A stretch of 64,000 nt of DNA from Bacteroidota bacterium. GTDB taxonomy: Bacteria > Bacteroidota > Ignavibacteria > Kryptoniales > JAKASW01. The position numbers and the translations under genes were made by a program. Location of the stretch: the NCBI GenBank assembly GCA_021845665.1, contig JAJZVO010000012.1:1-64000 (forward strand), written 5' to 3'. This document shows, piece after piece, positions 1-9,124 of the stretch. Position 1 is the stretch's first letter, and every line of letters begins with the position of its first letter. The notes beneath the pieces are model-generated. The model saw only the letters and a program-made list of their open reading frames with translations. It did not search any database and was not told the DNA's origin.

Positions 1-102
1 GTCTTAACCTTGATTTGCCTGATTTATGGATTTCCATGATTGTGATCCATGCGAATTCTGTTTCTCTAATCAAGTTCATCCTTTAATCCGACGAATCATG
101 GG

Positions 103-347
103 CTAGACATTCTCCACGATCTTTATCTCCTCTTCCGTCAGTCCGTAAAGCTGGTACACAAGCTCATCTATCTTCTTATCAGTCGCGGCGATCTGGCGCT
201 CGATTGGCTTGCGCTCGCTGCCCATAAATCCTTGAGCTGCTGGCGCGCCTGAGTCTCGTTGAAATTGGGAGATTTGAATTCGTAGATATTATCGCCGAAG
301 AAGGTTACAAGCTTTTCAATTTTTCCGCGAGCGTCTTGCCTGTTCAT
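103..347 (-). pseudogene. Frameshifted remnant of a restriction-methylase C-terminus
   Basis: Read on the minus strand from an ATG at 347, one frame gives a fragment starting MNRQDARGKIEKLV and containing SPNFNETQARQQLKDLW. A second frame, joined by an apparent one-base indel near 216-224, continues as ERQIAATDKKIDELVYQLYG and LTEEEIKIVENV and then stops. The TDKKIDELVYQLYGLTEEEIKIVE ending is familiar from C-termini of Eco57I/type IIG-like restriction-modification enzymes. Nothing resembling the methylase core lies in the window. I infer a decayed tail or relocated fragment. It could alternatively be a small stand-alone protein broken by a sequencing error. Confidence 0.5.
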
Positions 348-653
348 ATACCTTCGGTAGTTCCTGAGTAAGGTGAAACAGGATAATTAGAAAAAGCACT
401 TACCAACCGGGAGAGTCCAGCTATGCTCTTGCTAATAAGTATCATCTTAGGCCGTAGTAGCCATATTTTCCGTTTGCTGCCTCAGCCGAGTAAGTCCCTG
501 TTGTTGTTTGAAATGTAAAAGATAATAGCGGGAGATTCAATAAGACTGTCTTCCGTATGTCCATCTTACTTCCGTGCCAGCGACTCGGCCGGTCTCTTTC
601 CCCTCCGCCCCGTTCTGCGGGATGAACTCCCGCGGATGGTGTGCCTTCCTTTG
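348..653. other. Non-coding gap
   Basis: About 300 bases between the restriction remnant and the GIY-YIG gene. The one open frame (minus strand, 442-657) has a composition with no recognisable domain and overlaps the GIY-YIG stop. I see no RNA gene, promoter or hairpin I would defend. Confidence 0.4.
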
Positions 654-959
654 TCATTTCCTGGCAGCTACCTCATCGTACAAATCCTTCCATCCGGGAT
701 TCCTTGATTCGATCAGGCCGATCTTCCATTTCCGCAGCCATTTCCTGATTTGCGACTCCTGTGTTATGGCATCCGTTATATTTCTTGCCCGCTCAAAATA
801 CACAAGCCTGTCCACCCTGCACTTCCTGGCGATATAGTCCCCGGTCCCCAACCTGTATCGTTCCATACTGCCGATAAGGTCATTCGTAATACTGACAAGC
901 AGCGTGCCATAAGGCCTGTCGGCGACCATATAGACATAGTATTCACTTTGCCATACCAT
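654..959 (-). CDS. GIY-YIG domain protein, degenerate active site
   Basis: Single-domain GIY-YIG protein of about 101 residues, the small YhbQ-like class. The start is YYVYMVADRPYGTLLVSITN, followed by CRVDRLVYFERARNITDAI, then QESQIRKWLRKWKIGLIE and NPGWKDLYDEV, which match the family end to end. In the family the second half of the signature is normally LYIGVTNDL. Here it reads LLVSITNDL, so the YIG tripeptide is lost, and the usual arginine-rich stretch after it reads IGSMERY. The catalytic glutamate of the QESQ segment is kept. I chose the ATG at 959 rather than an upstream TTG at 965; neither has a good Shine-Dalgarno. The protein is probably a non-catalytic or decaying copy. Confidence 0.7.
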   Translation of the reverse strand: MVWQSEYYVYMVADRPYGTLLVSITNDLIGSMERYRLGTGDYIARKCRVDRLVYFERARNITDAITQESQIRKWLRKWKIGLIESRNPGWKDLYDEVAARK

Positions 960-1252
960 AAGCAATCGGCTGCCGGCGGATGCCTTTCAGCTCCCGCCAA
1001 CCCATCACTGCTCAATCCTTACTACCTGCTTCTTACTTCTGCGCCGGCGCAGATTCATCCGCATCGGAAATCACCTCTAAATCATTCATCCCCAGTAGAG
1101 CCTTTTGAGTAAAGAAGAAGGAGGCATCAAGACGACGGAAATCCCCTTTAGTCCGATCCCGTAAGGAAGTCAGTACCATAATCGACTGCGCAATCATCGA
1201 TTCAAGATCCGAAGTACTTTCGAGGACCGTTTCGCTCCTATTGAATCTATCG

Positions 1253-3322
1253 CTATTTTCTCCAATGGTCTGTTTTGAATGTCGAAGCCGGAAGTCCCGC
1301 CTTGTTGAAAAGAGTGGCCTCTTCGGCATTCCCCCAGGCATACCTCACTGCCAGCGGATGCTTTACTTGTGAGCTATAGACTTCGAGAGTGGTCCCTTCA
1401 ACTTTAACTTTCGCTTTGACAAAAACACTATCCTTCCCGGCGATGATGAAGTTCGATCTTCCATCAAACGGTTTGAACACCAGACCGCCGTCCGCAAAGT
1501 TGAAAGAGATTATCACTTTCCCGTCACGGACCTTCATCGAGCGATAAAGCGGACCCGAGTACGCCACATGTTTCCCGTATTGTTTTGCCAAAGCCCAGAG
1601 CGCGAGCCGCAGACCCACATCCTGTTTGTCAGGCGGATGAATCCTATCCGGAGTACCAATGTCAAGCGTTACTGCCATACCGGTGTTCGGCAGTGACAGC
1701 GTCTCGCGCTGTGCGTTCCGAATCACCGCCGAGTTTGCACCATTTCCGTAATGATAAGGCGCTATCTGTACCCAATAGAACGGAAAGTTGCCTTCCCCCC
1801 ACGCCGCTCTCCAGTTCTTTATCATGAGCGGGAAGAGATATTTGTAATCGTCGGGTTTATTGGTGTTCGATTCTCCCTGATACCAGACCACACCCCTTAT
1901 GCCATAAGGGATCAGCGGTGCAATCATGCCGTTGTAAAGGACCGTAGGGGTGTTCTCACTGTAGGCAAACGGGAGTTTCGGGCGGAAATATATTTCACCG
2001 TCAGGGCTAAAGACATAGTACTTCCCGCCCAGATATTGAGCGACAGGCATGTATTTCCACTCGCCCGATAGAGGAACTGTGTCAATGGAATCGAATTTCG
2101 GATGGACTTCCATCTTCACTCCATTCCCCCAAATGCCACCCCAGGAGCTTATACGTGGCACCCTGATCGCGATCGTCAAAACCGTATCGCTCACGGCGCT
2201 TCCCGGTACGTTGTACACTCTGGAAGAAGCGTCATAACCTTCCTCCGTTATCCCGCCTACTTTCACCCCGTTAACCCATGTCTCATCCATTCCACCGATC
2301 GGACCGAGGTCCACCACCAGCGAGGAATCAACCCAACTCTTCGGTATATCTACTTTCTTCCTGAACCAGACGGCACCGATGAAACGTCCGTCGCGAACTT
2401 CATAATTGTAGATCCAGTAATTGGGAAGTTTGCACGTACGCCATAGTGAGTCGTTGTAATTTGCTTCCGGGCAGCGGCTATCGTCGAAGTCCAGGCCCTT
2501 CCACCGAACATTTTCTGGTTTCGAGGCTACGTCGAGAACCGGATGAGATGTGATCCATTGCATCCGGGCCGCTATCAATTCTCCCGAGCGCTCAATCGTT
2601 TGGACTTTATCTCTGTATGCTGGCATCTTTGAAAGGTACTTCGCACCGATCCATGGTTGTATTTCCGTACCTCCCCATATTGACCATATCAATCCGATAG
2701 GTACATGCAGCTCATCGTAGAGCTTTCTTCCGAAAAAGTACCCGACGGCACTGAACTCGGCAGCAGTTTTAGGAGTACACTCTATCCATTCTCCCGAGCA
2801 GCTGGAATCCGGAGTAGCAGAGTAGTTCAACGACACGGTAAAGAGCCTGATATTCGGGTACTCCGCTTTCCTGATCTCTTCCGCGGAATTGTTGAGAGGA
2901 AAAAGAGGGGGCCATCCGGCAAGCGGCATCTGCATGTTTGACTGCCCCGAGCAGACCCATACTTCTCCGAGCATAACATTCGTGTACGTAATTGTGGAAT
3001 CGCCCACGGTAATTGTCAAAGAATACGGCCCTCCCGCTTTAACAGTCCTGAGGTGTACTTCCCACGAGCTGTCGGCTCCGGCCACCGTCCTTGATTCTGC
3101 TCCCCAGCTTCCTCTTACAAATACTTCCCTGCCGGGCCCGGTCTTTCCCCAGACCGCCACGTTCGACTTCTGTTGCAGCACCATGTTGTCCGAAAAGAGT
3201 GACGGCATGAGTACAAACCGTGAAGCGGCGGCCTCGGCTTCTGTCACCGACAGAATCAAAAGCGCGGAAAGGAGAACTAATATCGTCTTCACTGCGAAGT
3301 GCAAATGATAATTCTTTTCCAT
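1253..3322 (-). CDS. Secreted sialate O-acetylesterase (SGNH/GDSL family)
   Basis: Predicted to remove O-acetyl groups from sialic acid or other acetylated glycans outside the cytoplasm. From the ATG at 3322 the 689-residue product starts with a signal peptide (MEKNYHLHFAVKTILVLLSA, cleavage near residue 30). The nucleophile block is GEVWVCSGQSNMQM with Ser128. A middle block reads GVVWYQGESN. The acid/base pair sits in DIGTPDRIHPPDK (Asp559, His562). Residues of about 280-420 form a galactose-binding-like beta-sandwich insert (FIGAVWFRKKVDIP, DETWVNGVKVGG), usual for this family. An upstream in-frame start at 3394 would put 24 residues before the signal peptide, so I reject it. Its neighbours are a 250-bp gap and then the ABC operon on the same strand. 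Confidence 0.88.
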   Translation of the reverse strand: MEKNYHLHFAVKTILVLLSALLILSVTEAEAAASRFVLMPSLFSDNMVLQQKSNVAVWGKTGPGREVFVRGSWGAESRTVAGADSSWEVHLRTVKAGGPYSLTITVGDSTITYTNVMLGEVWVCSGQSNMQMPLAGWPPLFPLNNSAEEIRKAEYPNIRLFTVSLNYSATPDSSCSGEWIECTPKTAAEFSAVGYFFGRKLYDELHVPIGLIWSIWGGTEIQPWIGAKYLSKMPAYRDKVQTIERSGELIAARMQWITSHPVLDVASKPENVRWKGLDFDDSRCPEANYNDSLWRTCKLPNYWIYNYEVRDGRFIGAVWFRKKVDIPKSWVDSSLVVDLGPIGGMDETWVNGVKVGGITEEGYDASSRVYNVPGSAVSDTVLTIAIRVPRISSWGGIWGNGVKMEVHPKFDSIDTVPLSGEWKYMPVAQYLGGKYYVFSPDGEIYFRPKLPFAYSENTPTVLYNGMIAPLIPYGIRGVVWYQGESNTNKPDDYKYLFPLMIKNWRAAWGEGNFPFYWVQIAPYHYGNGANSAVIRNAQRETLSLPNTGMAVTLDIGTPDRIHPPDKQDVGLRLALWALAKQYGKHVAYSGPLYRSMKVRDGKVIISFNFADGGLVFKPFDGRSNFIIAGKDSVFVKAKVKVEGTTLEVYSSQVKHPLAVRYAWGNAEEATLFNKAGLPASTFKTDHWRK

Positions 3323-3573
3323 CCGGCTCACATCCATATGTTGTTTAAACTGTTTCGCGCACGACGGCCTGCCCCACCAGTAACTCCGACACAAAATTAG
3401 CCATCCCGATAAGGATTAGCAAACATGACATGGACTGAAAGTGATTTTCGGCAAATTCACGGTCAGCCATCTGCCGCCGCAAGATTTGCCATCAGGTGAA
3501 TCATACTGCGGCAAACAGAGCATCCCGGGAGCTGACTCTTCGCCTCAGAGTGAAAGCCACGTCGAGACTCTCA

Positions 3574-4284
3574 TTACCTCAGCGTACGATCCATGCTTAG
3601 CTGTCCGTCGAGGATATGCAGTATCCGTTTCGTTTCTGACGCAAAGTGTTCATCATGCGTGACGACGACTATTGTTTGTCCCGTTTCACTGTTCAGCTCC
3701 GAAAACAGTTTGTAAATCGTCTCGGCGCTCTTCGAGTCGAGATTGCCTGTCGGTTCATCGGCAAGGAGGACGCCGGGGTTGTTTGCAAGAGCTCTTGCAA
3801 TAGCCACTCTTTGTTGCTGGCCCCCGGAGAGCTGGTTCGGCTTATTACGCAGCTTGTCCGATAAGCCAAGACGTGAAAGGAGTTCGGCGGCACGCGTTCT
3901 AGCGCCGCCCATTGAACACCTCCCCCTGGCAAGCATCGGCATCATTACGTTTTCGAGTGCATTGAATTCCGGCAGGAGGAAATGGAATTGATACACGAAG
4001 CCCAGTTTTCGATTTCTCATCTCCGCGAGATCTTCCTCAGCTAGTGCACTTATTTCCTGACCGTCGAGAATCACACTGCCGGAGGTCGGCCTGTCGAGCC
4101 CGCCCATGAGGTACAACAAAGTGGTCTTGCCGGAGCCGCTCGGCCCCGTTATGGCAGCAAAGTCACCCCGCTTTATCTCGAAACTAATGTCAGGAAGTAT
4201 TACGCTGACAATCTCTTCGCCGCCGCTCTTCATCGCCAGTTCCTTCCTGACGTGTTCGACCCTTATGATCGCTTCATTATTCAT
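3574..4284 (-). CDS. LolD/MacB-type ABC transporter ATP-binding protein
   Basis: Cytoplasmic ATPase of 236 residues that would power the two FtsX-like permeases upstream. Walker A is GPSGSGKTT (residues 48-56), the Q-loop lies in [19 protein letters not shown], the signature is LSGGQQQR (152-159), Walker B is [13 protein letters not shown] and the H-loop is [10 protein letters not shown]. The [18 protein letters not shown] block is typical of LolD-type ATPases. Its start codon overlaps the stop of the preceding permease by four bases (ATGA), so it is translationally coupled as the last gene of the operon. Family knowledge suggests lipoprotein release or MacB-like efflux; which of these cannot be decided from sequence alone. 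Confidence 0.9.
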   Translation of the reverse strand: MNNEAIIRVEHVRKELAMKSGGEEIVSVILPDISFEIKRGDFAAITGPSGSGKTTLLYLMGGLDRPTSGSVILDGQEISALAEEDLAEMRNRKLGFVYQFHFLLPEFNALENVMMPMLARGRCSMGGARTRAAELLSRLGLSDKLRNKPNQLSGGQQQRVAIARALANNPGVLLADEPTGNLDSKSAETIYKLFSELNSETGQTIVVVTHDEHFASETKRILHILDGQLSMDRTLR

Positions 4285-5546
4285 CTTTCACCGCGCAGAA
4301 TTTCCACTGGGTTTACTTTTGCGGCGTTTCGCGACGGTCCCACGGCAGCCACCAGGCTGACTAAGACCGCAAACAGCGAAGCCAGGACGAAATACATGGG
4401 GCTCTTCCCCATCATAAGATGGTTCGAGCTCACGAAACTTTGACTCGACGAAGCCATCGGAATGGACGACATGATCTCAATGAGTATGAACCCCAGCAGG
4501 CATCCGATCGCCGCCCCGACCAGCGCGACTATCAGTCCCTGCGCCATGTATATGAGAGTAATCTCGCCTCTTTTGAATCCAAGTGATTTGAGGATTGCGA
4601 TATCCCTCGCTTTCTCCAGAACGTTAGTGATCAGGACATTGGCCACACCGAAGCCCGCAACCATTATGACAAAGAAGACAAGGAAGTAAACAATTCCTGA
4701 GATCATTTTGAACAACGCAACCACGCTGGCGGCTTTCTGTTCCCATGTTATCGCTTTGTAGTTTGTTTCCCGTTCGATCATCTTCGCGACTGTGCCGTCC
4801 TTCGGCAAATTATTTACACGGATGTACAGATCGCTCGCTTCGTCAGGTGGAAATCCCCCGATGATTTGTCCGAGTCGCATGTTAACGTAGCAGTTATCGT
4901 CGATGTCGTTGATACCGGTCCTGAATATTCCGACTACCCTGACGCTGTATATATCGCCCGATTGTGAGACTATTCGCATCCTGTCGCCTGCCCGAGCTGT
5001 GAAGTCCTTCGCGACGGACGTGCCGAGTATGATGCCGTCCGGAGTCCTGCCGAGTTCATCGAAACTTCCGCTCACCATGCTTCTGGAAAATTTCTCTATT
5101 TCGTTCTCCGTGGATGGAACGATGCCGAACAATTGGACCGGCTGCGAAATCGTTCCGAACATTCCGATGACGTCCATCGACACCAGCGGTGTCACCAGTT
5201 CGACGAGGGAATCGTTTCTGATAAGGCTTTCCACTCTCGGGTAATTTTTAATCACATCCTGCCTCTCTCGGCTGACATCTTTGACGAAGTCGACGTAGTT
5301 CCCGTCGCCCGAGACAACGAGCTGATCGGGAACCGGCTGCTTCACTCGTTCCCCTGAGACTATGACGTGCGGAGCTATACCCACTATCTTCTGAATGAAA
5401 CTCTGGAGGAGACCATCCATAAGTGAAACGGCCGTGATCAGGACCATTACGCCGACGCTGATACCGAGGAGCGTCAGGAGAGTTTGGCGCTTCCTGTTCT
5501 GGAGCTGCCTGTAGGCGATAGTCGCAAGGTGATAGTTGATTCTCAT
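4281..5546 (-). CDS. FtsX-like ABC permease (LolC/E-MacB type), second copy
   Basis: Inner-membrane permease of 421 residues. An N-terminal membrane segment follows [19 protein letters not shown] large periplasmic MacB-PCD domain (about residues 50-260) comes next. The C-terminal FtsX domain has three membrane segments (around [40 protein letters not shown] and [18 protein letters not shown]). It ends [18 protein letters not shown], the usual coupling/tail motif. It lies two bases downstream of a paralogous permease and overlaps the ATPase by four bases. Two different permeases with one ATPase resemble the LolC-LolE-LolD arrangement. Confidence 0.88.
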   Translation of the reverse strand: MRINYHLATIAYRQLQNRKRQTLLTLLGISVGVMVLITAVSLMDGLLQSFIQKIVGIAPHVIVSGERVKQPVPDQLVVSGDGNYVDFVKDVSRERQDVIKNYPRVESLIRNDSLVELVTPLVSMDVIGMFGTISQPVQLFGIVPSTENEIEKFSRSMVSGSFDELGRTPDGIILGTSVAKDFTARAGDRMRIVSQSGDIYSVRVVGIFRTGINDIDDNCYVNMRLGQIIGGFPPDEASDLYIRVNNLPKDGTVAKMIERETNYKAITWEQKAASVVALFKMISGIVYFLVFFVIMVAGFGVANVLITNVLEKARDIAILKSLGFKRGEITLIYMAQGLIVALVGAAIGCLLGFILIEIMSSIPMASSSQSFVSSNHLMMGKSPMYFVLASLFAVLVSLVAAVGPSRNAAKVNPVEILRGER

Positions 5547-5548
5547 GA

Positions 5549-6820
5549 TCAGGCTCTGAGGATATCAACCGGCTTGAGGCGTGCCGCGCGGCGAGCCGGT
5601 CCGAATGCCGATATCGCACTGACGACGATTGCAAACAGCGATGTTACAATGAAATATACCGGCTTCTGGACTGTAACTATGTGGTTTCCCCTGACCACGG
5701 CGCTGGGCCCGTATGAGATCGGAAGTGCAGAAATGAGACTTGTAAGATAATGCCCCGCCGCGCAGCCGAGGAGCGCACCGGTAATCCCCAGCAACATTCC
5801 CTCTGCGAGAAAAACCATTTCGAGAGACCTTATGCCGACCCCGATCGACTTCAGCACGGCAATGTCCCTCTGCTTCTGAAGGACAATAGTGATCAGGACG
5901 TTCGCGATCCCGAAGCCCGCAACGACGAACACGAAGATTACAAGGAAGAATGTGATGTTGTTGTTCCTCTGGAAAAGAGAAAGTAGGTTCGCGTTCGCTT
6001 CCTCCCATGTCTGCGTTTTGTAACCTGTGAGTCGGCTGATCTCAACGGAGAGGCGGTTGACTATCGTCGGCGAAGTGGTATGTATTCCGACGGCTGAGAC
6101 CGCGTTTTGAGGCAGGCCGTTTATGATCTGGGCAAGGCGAAGATTGACAAAAGCATCGTTGTCGTCCACGGTCCCAAACCCGCTGGCAAACGTGCCGACG
6201 ACCAGCAGATCATAAACTTTTCCGTTCTCACCGGTGAATCTGACGAGATCGTGATAACCGGTTCTTAATTTCCGCGCCAGACCATCGCCAAGCAGAATAC
6301 CGTTTTTTGTATATGCCAGCTCGCTGAGGCTTCCCGAAACCACGTTCTGCTTCAGCTTTCCAATCAGCGCTTCCCTATCCGGGATGACACCTTTCACGAA
6401 ACAAGGCCGTGTCAGCGTTGAATAACGGAGCACGCCGCGGGTAGCTACAAAAGGGGAGACAGCATCTATTCCAGCAAGCTTCTCCACAAGTGAAACAACT
6501 TCAGTGTAAGGTTTGACCTCTTTCCTATCATCGGGAATTATCCTCGAGACGATTTCGTAATGGTCAGACGAAGCAGTTGAGGACCCGAATAGGAGTCTCT
6601 GCTTTTCATGTACCTTCTCACCCTTGATGGTTATGAGCGGGGAGATATCGATAATTTTCTCTTCGATCTCCGTCATAATCCCTTCGGCAAGACCGAAAGT
6701 AAGAATCATAACCATGGAACCTACTGCAACGCCAGCAATGACCAGCCCGGTCTGGCGCTTCTTCCCCGTTAAATGCCTGAAAGCGATTTCAAATATGAAC
6801 CTGATTTTGTCCAGCATCAA
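5549..6820 (-). CDS. FtsX-like ABC permease (LolC/E-MacB type), first copy
   Basis: Paralogue of the next gene, 423 residues and the same architecture: membrane segment after FRHLTGKKRQTGLVIAGVAV, periplasmic domain of about 200 residues, then FtsX segments (FFLVIFVFVVAGFGIANVLI, MVFLAEGMLLGITGALLGCA, YFIVTSLFAIVVSAISAFGP) and the ending PARRAARLKPVDILRA. Both permeases carry the ANVLI...[12 protein letters not shown] or ...QRDIAVLKSIG cytoplasmic loop thought to contact the ATPase. The start overlaps the adaptor gene stop by four bases. I infer a heterodimeric channel with the second copy. Confidence 0.88.
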   Translation of the reverse strand: MMLDKIRFIFEIAFRHLTGKKRQTGLVIAGVAVGSMVMILTFGLAEGIMTEIEEKIIDISPLITIKGEKVHEKQRLLFGSSTASSDHYEIVSRIIPDDRKEVKPYTEVVSLVEKLAGIDAVSPFVATRGVLRYSTLTRPCFVKGVIPDREALIGKLKQNVVSGSLSELAYTKNGILLGDGLARKLRTGYHDLVRFTGENGKVYDLLVVGTFASGFGTVDDNDAFVNLRLAQIINGLPQNAVSAVGIHTTSPTIVNRLSVEISRLTGYKTQTWEEANANLLSLFQRNNNITFFLVIFVFVVAGFGIANVLITIVLQKQRDIAVLKSIGVGIRSLEMVFLAEGMLLGITGALLGCAAGHYLTSLISALPISYGPSAVVRGNHIVTVQKPVYFIVTSLFAIVVSAISAFGPARRAARLKPVDILRA

Positions 6821-7875
6821 TTCGCCGCTTCCACGCGCATGCCATTCCTGATGTCTGAGCCAGGCTCCGATACAATCTCCAATCCAGGACGAAGATTACC
6901 GCCCAGAATTTCTGAAAACTTGCCATCTGTCGCCCCCAGGTCGACTCTCATTGCCCTCACTATTCCCCCCTCAACCGCGTAGATCAAGTTCGATTCCGGC
7001 AATTGCATCACGGCCGTCCGCGGCACTAGAAGCACATCGTGAAGTTCGGCGGCTACTATATTCACAGTCGCGGTCATTCCAACATTGAGATTAGACGGCG
7101 GGTCCGTCAACTTGATAAACACTTTGGAAGTCTTCGTCGACTCGTTAGTCTTCGGTACGATCCTGTAGACGAACCCATCGAACCTGCGGTCGCTGAATGC
7201 ATCGAAGGCAACGACGCACTTTTCCCCATTTTTCACATTCGCGAAGTCCTGCTCGTCAACCTCGGCCTCCACGAGTATCGATCTCGGTGCTATCATCTGG
7301 AAGCACACTGCGTCAGGCAAAAGATAATCGCCGAGCTTCGCGCCCGAAAAGATAATGACGCCGGAAAAAGGCGCCGTCACTCTCGTCTTCGATAATTCTT
7401 CTTCCGATATCTTCAGGGCAATTTTGCTCTGCTGGAGCGAGATCTCTGCAAGGTCCGACTGCGTCTTCGCGTCATCGAGCTGCTTTCTGGTCACACTTCT
7501 ACTCTCGTATAGAGTCTCCATACGTTTCAGATTCTCGAGCTTATCCTGCAGATCGACCTGCGCAGAACGAAGGTCGGTCTTTGCCTGTTCCACTCTGAGC
7601 ATGTCGTCGCTGTCGTCGGTCTTAAGGAGCATTTGTCCGCGTTTCACGCTCATCCCCTCATGGGTTCCGATATAGGTTACAATTCCACCTGACTCTGACC
7701 GCAATGTAGCGGTTGAATCCGCTGTAACGTTTCCTGTGGCGTATATAACCTTCAGGAGGTTGCCTCGCTGAACCGTGGTCACGCCGACCTTTGGGTGGAC
7801 AAACAACGACCGATAGAGCACGAAGGCAATGAGTACACCCACCAGGGATCCAAATACGATGACTTTCTTTTTCAT
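6817..7875 (-). CDS. HlyD/MacA-like periplasmic adaptor (membrane fusion protein)
   Basis: Adaptor of 352 residues anchored by an N-terminal membrane helix (VIVFGSLVGVLIAFVLYRSL). It has a lipoyl half-motif (GIVTYIGTHEGMSVKRGQML) followed by a coiled-coil hairpin (about residues 90-155, rich in E/K/L/Q). The second lipoyl half is TRVTAPFSGVIIFSGAKLGD, and beta-barrel and membrane-proximal domains end the protein. The partner is the FtsX/ATPase complex encoded directly downstream. It overlaps the TetR gene stop by four bases, so regulator and transporter form one transcript. A MacA-type role in tripartite export is more likely than pure lipoprotein sorting, because LolCDE operons normally lack an adaptor. 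Confidence 0.88.
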   Translation of the reverse strand: MKKKVIVFGSLVGVLIAFVLYRSLFVHPKVGVTTVQRGNLLKVIYATGNVTADSTATLRSESGGIVTYIGTHEGMSVKRGQMLLKTDDSDDMLRVEQAKTDLRSAQVDLQDKLENLKRMETLYESRSVTRKQLDDAKTQSDLAEISLQQSKIALKISEEELSKTRVTAPFSGVIIFSGAKLGDYLLPDAVCFQMIAPRSILVEAEVDEQDFANVKNGEKCVVAFDAFSDRRFDGFVYRIVPKTNESTKTSKVFIKLTDPPSNLNVGMTATVNIVAAELHDVLLVPRTAVMQLPESNLIYAVEGGIVRAMRVDLGATDGKFSEILGGNLRPGLEIVSEPGSDIRNGMRVEAAN

Positions 7876-8489
7876 TTCTTTCCCTCTCTTGACCCGATCC
7901 CGTCGAAGAACACGGTGACGAGAAAATCCACCGCTTCATTCTTCATTCTTTCATCGTGCTCGTGGAACAAGTTGTTCATGTGGTAAGCATAAACCATATG
8001 ATTAAATACCTGGGCGGCACGAAGAGTATCTATCCTTCTTACCTGCCTGAGCTTTATTCCGCGGTCCAATTCGGCAGCCAGTATTTCGTTCAGTTTCTCG
8101 TGAATGAGCGCATGAGGGCTTCCCTTCCAGCCGGCCATATTTACCCGCCCCATCTCCCTCATCAGAAGACGGAAGAAGTCCGCGTGGTCTGAAAAATGCG
8201 TTATCAGCCTCCGGACAAACAAACCGAACTTCTCCCTCACCGGAAGATTCTCATGCATCGCTCCTTCGGCGATTTCATTGATCTCGACGAACACATCCTC
8301 AACGACGCTCATGTAGAGCTCTTCTTTCGTTCTGAAGAATTTATACAGCGTCGCTTTCGCAAATTCGGACTTTGCGGCCACGCTATCGATCGTGGTACCG
8401 TTGTACCCGTTCTCGGAGAACACCTCCCTGGCGGCATCTACGATCGCCTTCCGGCGAAACTCCATTTCCCGTTCTTTTCTCGATGTCAT
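7872..8489 (-). CDS. TetR-family transcriptional repressor of the export operon
   Basis: Repressor of 205 residues from the ATG at 8489. The N-terminal DNA-binding part is canonical: RKAIVDAAREVFSENGYNGT then TIDSVAAKSEFAKATLYKFF and RTKEELYMSVVED. The C-terminal ligand domain (residues 70-205) is helical and not assignable to a ligand. An in-frame start 129 bases further upstream exists, but the promoter and operator at 8511-8555 fall inside that extension, so the shorter product is preferred. It is the first gene of the operon and overlaps the adaptor by four bases, the usual autoregulated layout for a TetR repressor controlling an efflux system. Confidence 0.88.
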   Translation of the reverse strand: MTSRKEREMEFRRKAIVDAAREVFSENGYNGTTIDSVAAKSEFAKATLYKFFRTKEELYMSVVEDVFVEINEIAEGAMHENLPVREKFGLFVRRLITHFSDHADFFRLLMREMGRVNMAGWKGSPHALIHEKLNEILAAELDRGIKLRQVRRIDTLRAAQVFNHMVYAYHMNNLFHEHDERMKNEAVDFLVTVFFDGIGSREGKK

Positions 8490-8510
8490 AATACCAGCCG
8501 TTCTATTGCG

Positions 8511-8555
8511 TGAACTCACTGGTTCAAATTTACCACCGACCGGTTCGCATGTCAA
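8511..8555 (-). promoter_or_regulatory. Promoter and TetR operator of the export operon
   Basis: On the minus strand TTGACA (8550-8555) and TAAATTTG (8525-8532) are separated by 17 bases between hexamers. This fits both a sigma70-like -35 and the Bacteroidota pattern TTG-N20-TAnnTTTG. Overlapping the end of the -7 box is an imperfect palindrome, TGAACTCACTGGTTCA (8511-8526), whose TGAAC/GTTCA arms flank six bases. Repressor bound there would block polymerase. The predicted transcript starts about 20-30 bases before the TetR start codon at 8489. Confidence 0.7.
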
Positions 8556-9124
8556 GTCAGGATATAGAATATTTCGGGACGTCATGATCCCGTTCGCCGG
8601 CAGGATTATTTGCAGCACTGGCCCATCCGCGCAGATTTGCGGGAACCCGGTAATTGACTAACGCATGTTACGACGCTCCACACGCGCCCCAGGAAATCGT
8701 TAAAGCAAACACGCGAGAGATTCTTCGCAGATATATGAGTAATTCGATTTGCCCTGACGCCGGATCGGGTCCACCGCGTGTATTTGTCGCCCGCACCTTG
8801 ATGGAATAAATTCTTCCGCAGGAGGATGTCCCCAATTTGGCAACGATTGAAATCGACGGCTATTAAAATACGTCCCGATAAGCTGGACCCAGCTTATCGG
8901 GATGCGCTGTTGTCAGCAGCCCGATTCATCGGATGGCCGTGCTTGGGACGGCCTCCAGAAAGCCAACATTAACGACAGGCACTGTGATCGACACAAACGG
9001 ACAGATCGTCCTCACTTTGAATCCGGATCACCAAAGAGGCCCCGTCCGGAACCTCGTTTCCCCGGAACCCCATCGAAAGGCTCCCTTCGAAATGCAGCAA
9101 AGCCGTATCCGCAAAGAGTATCTT
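8556..9124. other. Intergenic stretch upstream of TetR and downstream of chitinase
   Basis: About 570 bases with no supportable gene. It holds the 14-bp perfect palindrome listed separately. Open frames on the plus strand here run into the antisense of the chitinase gene and show no protein-family signal. Confidence 0.4.
8873..8902. repeat. Perfect 14-bp inverted repeat
   Basis: TCCCGATAAGCTGG (8873-8886) and its exact complement CCAGCTTATCGGGA (8889-8902) are separated by only two bases. There is no T-run on either side, so it is a poor intrinsic terminator. It lies about 220 bases past the chitinase stop. It may be a dispersed palindromic repeat or a protein-binding site. Confidence 0.7.

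Noticed and set aside
442-657. 71-codon minus-strand open frame
   Set aside because: Overlaps the GIY-YIG stop, low-complexity composition and no homology I recognise.
1033-1341. 102-codon minus-strand open frame past the esterase stop
   Set aside because: Overlaps the esterase C-terminus, lacks a recognisable domain and ribosome site; a small helical protein cannot be excluded.
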